DNA of 64,000 nt from JARKQH01 sp964631605. Its GTDB lineage: Bacteria; Verrucomicrobiota; Verrucomicrobiia; Limisphaerales; UBA8199. The stretch spans positions 29,927-93,926 of the forward strand of contig CAZVYG010000010.1 of assembly GCA_964631605.1 (NCBI GenBank), given 5' to 3'. Each line of letters starts with the position of its first letter. Within the stretch, counting starts at the first letter, position 1. A program made the position numbers and the translations under genes. This document shows positions 17,281 through 26,412 of the stretch, piece after piece. Under the pieces are notes generated by a model. It saw only the letters and a program-made list of their open reading frames with translations. It had not been told where the DNA came from and ran no database searches.

Positions 17281-18653
17281 GCATGCTGACCGTTGATCTC
17301 GAGCTGGTGAAGAAATACAACGTGGCGGGGCCGCGTTATACCTCCTATCCTCCCGCCACAAAGTTCACCGAGGCGCTGAAATGGCCCGAGCTGGCCGAAT
17401 TGCTGATCGAGAACAACCGGACGGAGCGCGACCTCTCCCTCTACTTCCACATCCCCTTTTGCGAGACCCTGTGCTGGTACTGCGGCTGCACCACCGTCAT
17501 CACGCTCAACCACGCCCAGGGCGATGCCTACGTTCGTTACCTGGACAAGGAGATGGCGCAGATGAGCGCGCTGCTCAACCCGCGCCGCAAGGCGGTGCAA
17601 CTCCATTGGGGCGGGGGATCACCGACCTTTCTAACCGCGGACGAAATCCGGCGGCTGGGGGAGAGCATCCGGCGCCATTTTCCTTTTTCGGAGGATATTG
17701 AGGCGGGAGTGGAAGTGGACCCGCGGCGCCTCACGCGGGATCACATTGTGGCGTTGCGCGAAATCGGGTTCAACCGGGCCTCGCTGGGGGTCCAGGATTT
17801 TGACCCGACCGTCATGAAAGCGGTGCACCGGGTTCAGCCGCGGGAGTTGACCGAGCAGGTGCTGGGCTGGGTGCGGGAGCTGGGTTTCAGCTCGGTGAAT
17901 TTCGACCTGATTTACGGTTTGCCTTACCAGACGGTCGAGTCTTTCAATCGCACGCTGGACGCGGTGATTGAGATGGGGCCGGACCGGCTGGCGGTCTTCA
18001 GCTACGCCCATGTGCCCTGGGTGAAACCGGCGCAGCGAATTCTCGAGCAGAAGGTCCTGCCGACCGCCGAAGTCAAATTGCAGCTCCTCAAGACCGTGAT
18101 CGAGCGTCTGACGGCGGACAACCGCTACGTGTATATCGGCATGGATCATTTCGCACGGCCGACGGACGAACTGGCCGTGGCGCAGAGCCGGAAGCAACTG
18201 CAAAGAAATTTTCAGGGCTACAGCACCCGCGGCGGGGCTGATATCTACGCTTTTGGCATGTCGTCCATTTCACAAATACCGGAAGCCTACTGGCAGAACG
18301 AGAAGGACCTGCCGAAGTATTATGCCGCGTTGGACGCCGGCCAGGTGCCCCTGGCGCGCGGGTACCTCGTCACCGAGGAGGACAAGATTCGGCGCGAGAC
18401 CATCATGCGGGTGATGTGCGACTTGTCCCTGAACTATGCGGCGATGTCCCGGCGCCTGGGGATCAATTTCGCGGCGCATTTCCAGCGCGAGCTGGAATCC
18501 CTGGCCGGATTCGAGGCCGACGGTTTGGTGCGCCGCACGGCGGAGGGCATGGAAGTCACCGGCACCGGCCGCCTCTTCATTCGCAATATCGCCATGAGTT
18601 TTGACAACACCCTCGCACCCGTGGGCGAGCGGAAACATTCGCGCACGATTTGA
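17277..18653 (+). CDS. hemN: Oxygen-independent coproporphyrinogen III oxidase
   Basis: The start is the ATG overlapping the hemE stop, giving 458 residues. A radical-SAM enzyme that converts coproporphyrinogen III to protoporphyrinogen IX without O2. YFHIPFCETLCWYCGC holds the CxxxCxxC cluster ligands plus the extra Cys typical of true HemN, as distinct from HemW. GPRYTSYPPA near the N-terminus and RGGADIYAFGMSSIS near the C-terminus are also HemN-specific. The C-terminal HemN domain is present. The use of HemN together with a flavin oxidase suggests heme can be made at low oxygen. Confidence 0.95.
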   Translation: MSMLTVDLELVKKYNVAGPRYTSYPPATKFTEALKWPELAELLIENNRTERDLSLYFHIPFCETLCWYCGCTTVITLNHAQGDAYVRYLDKEMAQMSALLNPRRKAVQLHWGGGSPTFLTADEIRRLGESIRRHFPFSEDIEAGVEVDPRRLTRDHIVALREIGFNRASLGVQDFDPTVMKAVHRVQPRELTEQVLGWVRELGFSSVNFDLIYGLPYQTVESFNRTLDAVIEMGPDRLAVFSYAHVPWVKPAQRILEQKVLPTAEVKLQLLKTVIERLTADNRYVYIGMDHFARPTDELAVAQSRKQLQRNFQGYSTRGGADIYAFGMSSISQIPEAYWQNEKDLPKYYAALDAGQVPLARGYLVTEEDKIRRETIMRVMCDLSLNYAAMSRRLGINFAAHFQRELESLAGFEADGLVRRTAEGMEVTGTGRLFIRNIAMSFDNTLAPVGERKHSRTI

Positions 18654-18714
18654 CGACGGGCGGGACCCCCTGAACGATGCCGGGAAAGCAATCGAAACTG
18701 GCCGCGAAAACGTG

Positions 18715-20160
18715 ATGAACCCTGTGGCAATTATCGGCGCGGGAATTACAGGATTAACCGCGGCCTTTTATCTCCAGCGGAAGGGTATCCCGGTTACCGT
18801 TTATGAAGCCGGCCACCGGGTGGGGGGGGTGATCGAGTCCATTCGGCGGGATGGGTTTCTGGCGGAATTCGGGCCCAACACAATCCTCGAGACCTCGCCC
18901 CGCATCGCGGAGTTGATTCGGGATGCCGGATTGCAGGCCCGCCGGCTGGACCCGGACCCCAAAGCGGCCGCCCGCTACGTGGTTCGGTACCGCCGCCCGA
19001 TTGCCATGCCCGGATCGCCGCTGGGCTTTTTCACCACGGAACTGTTCACTGCCAAGGCCAAGCTGGCGGTGCTCCGGGAACCTTTTGTTCCCCCACGGCG
19101 CGATGGCAAGGAGGAGACGGTGGCGGAGTTTGTGGTGCGTCGCCTCAACCAGGAGTTTTTGGACCACGCGATTGACGCGCTGGTGGCGGGGGTTTACGCG
19201 GGCGACCCTTACAAACTCTCGGTGCCGCAGGCCTTCCCCAAGCTCGGGCAGCTCGAGGCAAAGTACGGTTCGCTGATTCGCGGGCAGCTTTTCGGCGCGC
19301 GCGAGCGGAAGCGAAGGGGGGAGGTGGCCAAGGACCGCGCGCCCAAGTTTTCATTTGACGATGGATTGCAGGTGCTGCCGGAAACGCTGCGGGAGCGGCT
19401 GGGGCAGGCGGTTCGGCTTGACACGAAGGTGACCGGTGTGCGGCGGGTGGACGGAATGTGGGAACTGAACTTTGAAACGGGTCAACAGGCCGGCCGGGCC
19501 CGGCATCGGGCCGTGATTTACGCCGGCACCGCTCATGCCTTGGCCGAGTTGAAAATCGAGGCGGAGCCCCCTGTCAGCCTGAAGCCTTTTTCCGAAATCC
19601 GATATCCGCCGGTGGCCAGCGTGGTGTTGGGATTCCGGCGTGAGGACGTGACGCACCCCTGCGAGGGTTTTGGCATGCTGATACCGAAGGTTGAAGGCTT
19701 CCGGATTCTGGGGACCATTTTCTCCAGCTCCTTGTTTCCCAATCGGGCGCCGGCCGGGCACCTCACGCTGACCAGTTACGTGGGGGGCGAACGTTACCCG
19801 GAGCTGGCCTCATTACCGGCGGAGCGGTTAACGGAGATCACCTGCGAGGACTTGCGAATCCTGCTCGGGGTCCGCGGCCGCCCCGTGTTCGAACATACGG
19901 TTTACTACCCCCGGGCGATACCGCAGTATGTCGTGGGCTACGGCCGTTACCGGGACCTGATGAGTAGGATTGAAGAGGAGGCGCCCGGTTTGTTTTTTGC
20001 GGGTCACTACCGCGACGGGATTTCGTTAAGCGATTCAATCGTTTCGGGCTGCAAGGCGGCCGACCGCGTCGCGGCTTGGGTCGCGCAGGCGCCGTCCAAT
20101 CCGGCCGGGGCGGATGCGGCTGGCGCATCCGGCACGCTCGCCAAAGAACAATCCAGATGA
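18715..20160 (+). CDS. hemG: Protoporphyrinogen/coproporphyrinogen oxidase, FAD type
   Basis: 481 residues from the ATG at 18715; the family-typical start NPVAIIGAGITGLTAAFYL follows at once, and a GTG one codon earlier is possible. The N-terminal Rossmann motif GAGITGLTAA binds FAD. The C-terminal PRAIPQYVVGYGRY and GLFFAGHYRDGISLSDSI match the HemY/HemG flavoprotein family. It oxidises protoporphyrinogen IX to protoporphyrin IX, or coproporphyrinogen in the other branch; HemN just upstream argues for the protoporphyrin route. Also named hemY in some genomes. Confidence 0.93.
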   Translation: MNPVAIIGAGITGLTAAFYLQRKGIPVTVYEAGHRVGGVIESIRRDGFLAEFGPNTILETSPRIAELIRDAGLQARRLDPDPKAAARYVVRYRRPIAMPGSPLGFFTTELFTAKAKLAVLREPFVPPRRDGKEETVAEFVVRRLNQEFLDHAIDALVAGVYAGDPYKLSVPQAFPKLGQLEAKYGSLIRGQLFGARERKRRGEVAKDRAPKFSFDDGLQVLPETLRERLGQAVRLDTKVTGVRRVDGMWELNFETGQQAGRARHRAVIYAGTAHALAELKIEAEPPVSLKPFSEIRYPPVASVVLGFRREDVTHPCEGFGMLIPKVEGFRILGTIFSSSLFPNRAPAGHLTLTSYVGGERYPELASLPAERLTEITCEDLRILLGVRGRPVFEHTVYYPRAIPQYVVGYGRYRDLMSRIEEEAPGLFFAGHYRDGISLSDSIVSGCKAADRVAAWVAQAPSNPAGADAAGASGTLAKEQSR

Positions 20161-21194
20161 AGAAGGCGGTTTTGCTGGTTAATCTTGGGTCTCCGAACTC
20201 GCCTTCGGTGCCGGATGTGCGGCGTTATTTGCGCGAGTTTTTGATGGATGGGAGGGTGCTGGATGTCCCCTGGCTGGTGCGGTTCTGCATTGTCCATTTC
20301 GCAATTCTGCCTTCGCGGCCGAAAGCGTCGGCGCACGCCTACCAAACCATCTGGACCGCAGGGGGCTCACCCCTGGTGGTGACGAGCCGGAACGTGCAGC
20401 AGCAGTTGCAGCAGCGGGTTGAGATTCCGGTTGAACTGGCGATGCGTTACCAGAATCCCTCCATACCCGACGCCGTTGAGCGATTGGCAGCGCAGGGGGT
20501 CGGGGAACTGCTGCTGATTCCGCTCTTTCCCCATTACGCGATGTCGAGTTACGAAACCGCGGTCGAACGGGTCCGCGAGGTGGCCGCGAAACGGGCGCCG
20601 GCGATGCGGGTCGTGGTCCAGCCGCCGTATTATGACCACCCGGATTATATTTCGGCGCTGGTGGCCAGCGCGCAGGAATATTTGGCGGAGGATTATGATC
20701 ACCTGCTGTTCAGTTTCCACGGTGTGCCGGAACGACAGATTCGGAAGTCCGATCCGACCGGCGGGCACTGTCTCAGGGTGGACAACTGCTGCGAGACTCC
20801 CAGTCCGGCGCATGCCCGCTGCTACCGGGCGCAGTGTTTCCAGACCGTGGCGGCCTTTAACCGCGCGGCGGGGATACCGGCCGGGAAGAGTTCGGTGGCG
20901 TTCCAATCGCGTTTGGGGCGTGATCCGTGGTTGACACCGTACACCGACCAACAACTCACCGCCCTGGCCGGGCGCGGCGTCAAACGGTTGCGAGTCATGT
21001 GTCCGGCGTTTGTCTCTGACTGTCTGGAGACGCTCGAGGAAATCGGCATGCGCGGCAAGGAAACCTTCCTCGAGGCGGGCGGAACCGATTTCAAGATGAT
21101 CCCCTGTCTAAACGAGCATCCGCGGTGGATCACGGCGTTGGAGCGGATGGTGCAGCGATTCCTCGAACCGGCCACGGCTGGCGTCACCCCCTGA
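20157..21194 (+). CDS. hemH: Ferrochelatase with internal Cys cluster
   Basis: 345 residues from the ATG overlapping the previous stop (ATGA). Inserts Fe2+ into protoporphyrin IX, the last step of heme synthesis. SFHGVPERQIRK contains the catalytic His (188), and CPAFVSDCLETLEEIG the conserved acidic helix. Residues 205-227 carry five Cys (205, 211, 212, 222, 227) in the motif region HCLRVDNCC ... RCYRAQC. This resembles the internal [2Fe-2S] ligand set described for Bdellovibrio-type ferrochelatases, as opposed to the C-terminal ligands of animal enzymes. It closes the heme operon. Confidence 0.94.
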   Translation: MKKAVLLVNLGSPNSPSVPDVRRYLREFLMDGRVLDVPWLVRFCIVHFAILPSRPKASAHAYQTIWTAGGSPLVVTSRNVQQQLQQRVEIPVELAMRYQNPSIPDAVERLAAQGVGELLLIPLFPHYAMSSYETAVERVREVAAKRAPAMRVVVQPPYYDHPDYISALVASAQEYLAEDYDHLLFSFHGVPERQIRKSDPTGGHCLRVDNCCETPSPAHARCYRAQCFQTVAAFNRAAGIPAGKSSVAFQSRLGRDPWLTPYTDQQLTALAGRGVKRLRVMCPAFVSDCLETLEEIGMRGKETFLEAGGTDFKMIPCLNEHPRWITALERMVQRFLEPATAGVTP

Positions 21195-21211
21195 CGCTGC
21201 CCGCCAATGCT

Positions 21212-21229
21212 GCGGTCCCCCCGGACCGC
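21212..21229. repeat. Perfect inverted repeat after hemH
   Basis: GCGGTCC, a CCCC loop, then GGACCGC, 18 bases after the hemH stop. The stem is strong but no T-run follows directly, so it may slow transcription or protect the 3' end instead of acting as a classic terminator. Confidence 0.5.
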
Positions 21230-21327
21230 CCGAGCCCCCGCGCCCGGGGCATGTAACTTTTTCGTGACTAGCGCCCGGCTTGTCTTTATTTTTGCTTTGA
21301 TTTCGGAATCCAGAAACTTAAGAGACC

Positions 21328-22629
21328 ATGCAAACGCGTTTTGACCTGACCCAGGCCGACATCCCCAAGAGTTGGTACAACCTGCTGGCTGATTTTCCCG
21401 AACCGCTTCCGCCGCCGCTCCACCCGGGAACCAGGCAGCCGGTCCCGCCGGAAGCCTTGGGCGCCATTTTCCCGATGAACCTCGTTCAACAGGAGATGTG
21501 CCCGGACCGGTACATCGAAATCCCAGAGCCCGTCCGTGAAATCTACGCGTTGTGGCGGCCAACCCCCCTGTTGCGGGCGGTGCGGTTCGAGAAGGCACTG
21601 CAGACCCCGGCGCATATTTACTACAAGTACGAAGGGGTCAGCCCTGCCGGCAGCCACAAGGTGAACACGTCGGTCGCCCAGGCGTTTTTTAACAAGCAGG
21701 CGGGGACCAAGCGGCTGGCCACCGAAACCGGGGCGGGCCAATGGGGCGCGTCGCTGGCGATGGCCTGCAAGCTGTTTGGCCTGGAGTGCAACATTTACAT
21801 GGTCAAGGTGAGCTACCAACAAAAGCCGTACCGGCGCATGCTGATGCACACCTGGGGCGCGACCGTGCATCCCAGTCCCAGCGACCAGACCGAATACGGC
21901 CGGAAGCTTTTGGCGGAAGACCCGCATTGCCCGGGCAGTCTCGGCATCGCCATCAGCGAGGCCATCGAGGACACGATCAAGACTCCGAACACAAAATACT
22001 CGTTGGGCAGTGTGTTGAACCACGTTTGCCTTCATCAGACCGTGATCGGGCAGGAGACCCTCAAGCAAATGGAACTGGCTGGGGAGGAGCCCGACATGAT
22101 CTTTGGCTGCTGCGGGGGTGGCAGCAATTTTGCCGGGCTGGTCTTCCCCTACATCCAGAAAAAGATCAAAGACGGCAAGAAATACCGCATTGTGGGCGTG
22201 GAGCCCTCGGCCTGCCCTTCGCTGACCAAGGGCGAGCTGCGTTATGATTTCGGCGACACGGCGGAGACCACGCCGTTGCTGATGATGTACACCCTCGGCC
22301 ACAAATTCATACCCCCCTCCATTCATTCCGGCGGGTTGCGCTACCACGGCATGGCGCCGATGGTGAGCCATGCCTTGAAGCTCGGTTTGATCGAAGCCGA
22401 GGCGTATCACCAAACCCGCGTTTTCGAGGCCGCCACCTTGTGGGCGCAAACCGAGGGCATCGTGCCGGCCCCCGAGTCCGCCCACGCCATCGCGGCCGTG
22501 GCGCAGCATGCCCTCCAGGCCCGCGAAGCCGGGCGCAAAGCGGTGCTGCTCTTCAACCTTTCCGGCCATGGTCTCCTGGACCTCAGTTCCTACGAGACCT
22601 ACATGACCGGGAAAATGCAGGACGTATAA
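21328..22629 (+). CDS. trpB2: Tryptophan synthase beta chain, TrpB2 type
   Basis: 433 residues. Joins indole and serine to make tryptophan with PLP. The length, about 35 residues more than ordinary TrpB, and the N-terminal LPPPLHPGTRQPVPPEAL region mark the TrpB2 subgroup. The PLP lysine is in AGSHKVNTS, and the phosphate-binding glycine loop is CCGGGSNFAG. No trpA is next to it. TrpB2 proteins often act without TrpA, possibly as an indole-salvage enzyme. AAGAGA just before ATG serves as a weak ribosome site. Confidence 0.94.
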   Translation: MQTRFDLTQADIPKSWYNLLADFPEPLPPPLHPGTRQPVPPEALGAIFPMNLVQQEMCPDRYIEIPEPVREIYALWRPTPLLRAVRFEKALQTPAHIYYKYEGVSPAGSHKVNTSVAQAFFNKQAGTKRLATETGAGQWGASLAMACKLFGLECNIYMVKVSYQQKPYRRMLMHTWGATVHPSPSDQTEYGRKLLAEDPHCPGSLGIAISEAIEDTIKTPNTKYSLGSVLNHVCLHQTVIGQETLKQMELAGEEPDMIFGCCGGGSNFAGLVFPYIQKKIKDGKKYRIVGVEPSACPSLTKGELRYDFGDTAETTPLLMMYTLGHKFIPPSIHSGGLRYHGMAPMVSHALKLGLIEAEAYHQTRVFEAATLWAQTEGIVPAPESAHAIAAVAQHALQAREAGRKAVLLFNLSGHGLLDLSSYETYMTGKMQDV

Positions 22630-22646
22630 AACGTGATCAAAACCCC

Positions 22647-23543
22647 ATGAAAAACAGCAGAACCCATACTGTTCGAATCCTGGCCAGCCTGCTTGGCGCT
22701 GGCCTCACCCTGGTTCCCGGCCTCCTGTGGGCCCAACCTTCGGCGCATTACGTGCCGGGAGTCGAGGGCATCAAGGGCGCATCCTTGCCGCCGCCGGGCG
22801 TGTATGTGCGCGACTACAACGTGTTTTACTTCGCCAACCAGGTCAACGACTTCAGCGGGGATGAGATCCCCGGCGTTGACCCGGAGGTCTTCATTTACGC
22901 CAATGTTCCAAGGATCATCTGGATTACGGAACTCAAGGTGCTGGGCGGCAACATCGGGGTGGATGCCCTGGTTCCCCTGCAATACACCGACATCGGCCTG
23001 ATAGACGACAGCACTTTTGGCGTGGGCGACGTGTTCGCCGAGGTGACCTGGTCCCGGCATCTCCAGCAGTTTGACTTCTCGCTGGGCTACGGCGTTTACG
23101 CTCCCACCGGCAACTCGGATCCCGCCCCGCTGAACACCGAGGCGGGCCTGGGTTACTGGACCCACATGTTTACCGCCGGAGCCACGTGGTATCCGGACAA
23201 AGACAAAAAATGGGCCGTGTCGGCTTTGAACCGTTACGAGATCAACACGGAGAAGGACGACACCGAGGGCTGGCGGCCGGGGCAAGTCTGGACGCTCGAA
23301 TACGGTTTGAGCTACGGCCTTCGTCCCACGATTGACCTCGGCGTGGTGGGTTATTATCAACTGCGAACCACCGAAAGCACCGGGGCGGATGACCGCGAGC
23401 AGGTGGCCGCGATTGGCCCGGAAGTCAGCGCCTTCTGCACCAAGCTCGGCCTGAACACTTCGCTGCGATACCTCTACGAGTTCATGGCGGAGGGACGCCT
23501 GCAAGGTCATACCGTGGCCCTGACGCTGACGAAGAAGTTTTAG
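22647..23543 (+). CDS. Outer-membrane beta-barrel protein, phenol-degradation MetA-like family
   Basis: 298 residues from the ATG 17 bases after trpB2. A signal peptide (to about residue 30, ...GLLWAQ) is followed by amphipathic beta strands with aromatic girdles and a C-terminal Phe (TLTKKF), as in outer-membrane barrels. Segments such as GVYVRDYNVFY and FSLGYGVYAPTGNSDPAP match the Phenol_MetA_deg/SphA family, often annotated as transporters. The substrate is unknown. A strong terminator follows. Confidence 0.75.
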   Translation: MKNSRTHTVRILASLLGAGLTLVPGLLWAQPSAHYVPGVEGIKGASLPPPGVYVRDYNVFYFANQVNDFSGDEIPGVDPEVFIYANVPRIIWITELKVLGGNIGVDALVPLQYTDIGLIDDSTFGVGDVFAEVTWSRHLQQFDFSLGYGVYAPTGNSDPAPLNTEAGLGYWTHMFTAGATWYPDKDKKWAVSALNRYEINTEKDDTEGWRPGQVWTLEYGLSYGLRPTIDLGVVGYYQLRTTESTGADDREQVAAIGPEVSAFCTKLGLNTSLRYLYEFMAEGRLQGHTVALTLTKKF

Positions 23544-23601
23544 AGGCTTCTCGGCAGCCCGGGAGCCCAGTCTCCGGGGTTGCCCGAGCCGAAGGACGTT
23601 C

Positions 23602-23638
23602 AACTCTCAACTCTTCGCGAAGGGTTGAGAGTTTTTTT
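23602..23638 (+). terminator. Rho-independent terminator
   Basis: AACTCTCAAC at 23602-23611 pairs perfectly with GTTGAGAGTT at 23624-23633, with a further partly paired CTTCGCGAAG loop, followed by a run of seven T. It ends the trpB2/outer-membrane-protein transcript. Confidence 0.92.
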
Positions 23639-23714
23639 GTCGGGAAACTCGCGGCGAAATCCATTTGCCAGCGCGTGGTCCTCCGCAGCACACTGTCGGA
23701 GTTGAAGGCGTGAT

Positions 23715-24740
23715 ATGACTGATGCACAATGGCAGCAATTACTTGACGTTATTGACGGGCGCTCCTTCGTGCGACCCCCGGTCGGCTTTATCATAGACTC
23801 GCCCTGGCTTCCCAATTGGCACGGCATTGACATCCTGGATTACTTCACCAACGAGGAGCAGTGGTTTCAGGCCCACCGCAAGGCCATCGAGACCTTTCCC
23901 GAAGTCACGTTCCTGCCGGGGTTCTGGTCGGAGTTTGGCATGTGCACCGAGCCGTCGGCGTTCGGCAGCAAATGCGTCTTTTATCAGAACGAGTTCCCTT
24001 TTGCGGACAAGATGATCCATGACGTCAGCCAGATCAACGATCTGGCCGAGCCCAATCCCAGGACCGATGGTCTGCTGCCCTTCATGCTCAACCGGCTCAA
24101 AAGCACGCGGTCCCGGATCGAGGAGCTGGGCCACCGCATCCGCTTCTCGGTTTCCCGCGGGCCCCTGAATGTGGCCACGTTTCTGATGGGCACGACGGAG
24201 TTTCTCATGGCGCTGAAAACCGATCCGGATCAGGTGCACAAGCTGTTGCGGATGATTACGCGCTTCCTCAAAAACTGGCATGAGTTGCAGCGCCAGACCT
24301 TCTCCTCGATTGACGGCATGTTTCTGTTGGACGACATCGTTGGATTTGTGGGCGAGGCGGATTTTCTGGAATTTGGACTGCCTTACCTCAAGGAGTTATA
24401 TGCTTCGGACGTCCGGGTGAAATTCTTCCACAATGACGCTGAGTGCGCGAAGTCCATAAAGTATTACCCCGAGATCGGGATCAATTTCTACAATCCCGGG
24501 ATTTTCAACAGCCTGGCGGAATTGCGTGAGATGTCGGGCAACCGGTTGGCGCTGCTGGGGAACATCCCCCCCCGGGACGTGCTGGCGCGGGGAACCCCCG
24601 AGGAGGTAAGCCAGGCGGTGCGGAAGTTGCTGACAGAGAACCCTGACACGAGCCGTTGGATGCTTTCCTGCGCGGGCGGCATGCCGCCCGGCGTCTCGAC
24701 CGCGAACCTCAGGGCCTTCCTGGCCGCAGCCCAGGCCTGA
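23715..24740 (+). CDS. Uroporphyrinogen-decarboxylase-family protein (not HemE)
   Basis: 341 residues with the URO-D/methyltransferase fold but without the HemE N-terminal RQAGR motif. Landmarks are FSVSRGPLNVATFLMG, FLLDDIVGFVGEADFLEFGL, KFFHNDAECAKSIKYYPEIG and LLGNIPPRDVLARGTPEEV. In this superfamily such proteins are often methyl transferases for corrinoid-linked or other methylated compounds, but many have no known substrate. It is a stand-alone gene between a terminator and a secreted epimerase. Function uncertain. Confidence 0.8.
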   Translation: MTDAQWQQLLDVIDGRSFVRPPVGFIIDSPWLPNWHGIDILDYFTNEEQWFQAHRKAIETFPEVTFLPGFWSEFGMCTEPSAFGSKCVFYQNEFPFADKMIHDVSQINDLAEPNPRTDGLLPFMLNRLKSTRSRIEELGHRIRFSVSRGPLNVATFLMGTTEFLMALKTDPDQVHKLLRMITRFLKNWHELQRQTFSSIDGMFLLDDIVGFVGEADFLEFGLPYLKELYASDVRVKFFHNDAECAKSIKYYPEIGINFYNPGIFNSLAELREMSGNRLALLGNIPPRDVLARGTPEEVSQAVRKLLTENPDTSRWMLSCAGGMPPGVSTANLRAFLAAAQA

Positions 24741-24786
24741 ACGGGCCGGGCTTGTAAACGAATCTGTTTTGGTGGAGGATGAACTT

Positions 24787-25935
24787 ATGCGCAAGCTCAC
24801 TATTACCCTTGCATTCGGCTGTTTCCTTGTTTTGACGGGTGGAACCCATGGCGCGCCCCCGGCCTGGGCGAAGCCGTCGGTGGAGAGCGCTGCCTTTGGA
24901 GTCACCAGTGACGGCCAGCCGGTTGAAATCTACACGCTGCGCAATTCCCACGGCTGGACGGCCAAAGTCCTTACTTTCGGCGCGGCGATCTATTCACTTG
25001 AAGTGCCGGATCGCCAGGGCCGGCTGGCCAACATTACCGCCAACCGCCAATCGCTGGCGGATTATGAAACCAAGGGCGGGGCGTTCGGTTCGGTTCTTGG
25101 GCGCTACGCCAACCGCATCGCCGGCGGTAAGTTGGTTGTTGACGGCAAGACCTACTCGCTTCCGGTCAACAACGGCCCCAATCATCTTCATGGCGGGCCC
25201 AAGGGCTTCAACAAGCGGGTTTGGAAGGCCCAGGCGCTGCCTGGAAAAGATGCGGCTGCTGTCAAGCTCACCTACACCAGCGTGGACGGTGAGGAAGGGT
25301 ATCCCGGCATGCTGGTCTGCACCGTGGTTTATGAGTTGAACGACCGGAACGAGTGGAAGATGGACTACACGGCCACCACCGATAAACCGACCGTGGTTAA
25401 CCTCTCGAACCACGCTTACTGGAATCTGGCCGGGGCCTACGCCGGCACGGTCCTGGACCACGTGCTGACCGTCAATGCCGACGAGGTTTTGCGCGTGGAC
25501 GAGACCTTGATCCCGACCGGCGAAAGGGCGCCGGTGGCCGGCACGCCGCTGGACTTCCGGCAGCCACGCCGGGTTGGCGAGCGGATTGCCGAGATCACCG
25601 AAAAACATTTCAACGGCGGTTACGACCACTGCTTTGTGATCCGCCACAAGCAACCGGGTGACCTCACGCTGTGCGCCACCCTCAAGGATCCGAAGTCGGG
25701 TCGGGTGATGGAGGTCCTGACCACCGAACCGGGAGTTCAGGTCTATAGCGCCAATTTCCCGAGTGGTTCGGTCGTCGGCCCCGACAACTACGCCTATCCC
25801 AAACACGCGGGGCTTTGCCTGGAGACCCAACATTTCCCCGATTCGCCCAACAAACCGAATTTTCCCAGCACCCTGCTCAAGCCGGGCCAGGTGTTTCGCA
25901 GCACCACCATTCACCGCTTTCGGATTGACTCCTGA
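24787..25935 (+). CDS. galM: Secreted aldose 1-epimerase (mutarotase)
   Basis: 382 residues from an ATG with a strong GGAGGA seven bases upstream; an earlier TTG (24769) is unlikely. A signal peptide (MRKLTITLAFGCFLVL, cleavage near GTHGAPP) sends it out of the cytosol. Interconverts alpha and beta anomers of aldoses. Motifs: GSVLGRYANRIAGGK, NNGPNHLHGGPKGF, NLSNHAYWNLAG (catalytic His), GGYDHCFVI and a Glu near LCLETQHFPDSPN. Export fits periplasmic breakdown of polysaccharides. Confidence 0.93.
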   Translation: MRKLTITLAFGCFLVLTGGTHGAPPAWAKPSVESAAFGVTSDGQPVEIYTLRNSHGWTAKVLTFGAAIYSLEVPDRQGRLANITANRQSLADYETKGGAFGSVLGRYANRIAGGKLVVDGKTYSLPVNNGPNHLHGGPKGFNKRVWKAQALPGKDAAAVKLTYTSVDGEEGYPGMLVCTVVYELNDRNEWKMDYTATTDKPTVVNLSNHAYWNLAGAYAGTVLDHVLTVNADEVLRVDETLIPTGERAPVAGTPLDFRQPRRVGERIAEITEKHFNGGYDHCFVIRHKQPGDLTLCATLKDPKSGRVMEVLTTEPGVQVYSANFPSGSVVGPDNYAYPKHAGLCLETQHFPDSPNKPNFPSTLLKPGQVFRSTTIHRFRIDS

Positions 25936-26043
25936 GCGGCGCTGGCGGCGGGCTTTTGCCTGGATTTGGCGGCCGCGCCGGTGGCGCGCCTCCGCCCGGC
26001 CTTCACTTTGCCAAACCCATCGAAAAATTTTCCCACTCAGGGC

Positions 26044-26072
26044 TTGACGGTTTCTCCAACGTAGCATAGACA
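26044..26072 (+). promoter_or_regulatory. Candidate promoter of acpP
   Basis: TTGACG at 26044-26049, a 17-base spacer and TAGACA at 26067-26072, 30 bases before the acpP ATG. The -35 is good and the -10 is moderate. Confidence 0.4.
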
Positions 26073-26101
26073 CACAGCAAAACTTAGAACTGGAGTAAAC
26101 C

Positions 26102-26347
26102 ATGGCTGAGAAAACAATAGAGCAGCGAGTCAAAGACATCATCGTCGAGCAGTTGGGCGTGAACGCCGACCAGGTCACCCCCGAGGCGAAGTTCATCGAG
26201 GACCTGGGCGCGGATTCGCTCGACACCGTCGAATTGGTCATGGCGCTCGAGGAGGAGTTCGGCAGCGAAATTCCCGACGACCAGGCCGAGAAACTTCAAA
26301 GCGTCGGCGACGTCATCAAGTACATCGAAGACCTCCAGCAGAAGTAG
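26102..26347 (+). CDS. acpP: Acyl carrier protein
   Basis: 81 residues, acidic, with the 4'-phosphopantetheine attachment motif GADSLDTVEL. Carries growing fatty-acyl chains in type II fatty acid synthesis. GGAG six bases before the ATG is a good ribosome site. fabF follows at 65 bases, the usual acpP-fabF order. This is the housekeeping ACP of the window; a second, divergent ACP lies at 53200-53508. Confidence 0.97.
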   Translation: MAEKTIEQRVKDIIVEQLGVNADQVTPEAKFIEDLGADSLDTVELVMALEEEFGSEIPDDQAEKLQSVGDVIKYIEDLQQK

Positions 26348-26412
26348 CGTGAGGCTGAACGCTTTCGGGGCAGCTTCGACTGGCACCAGCTTGGGCTGCC
26401 CCGTTTGATTTT

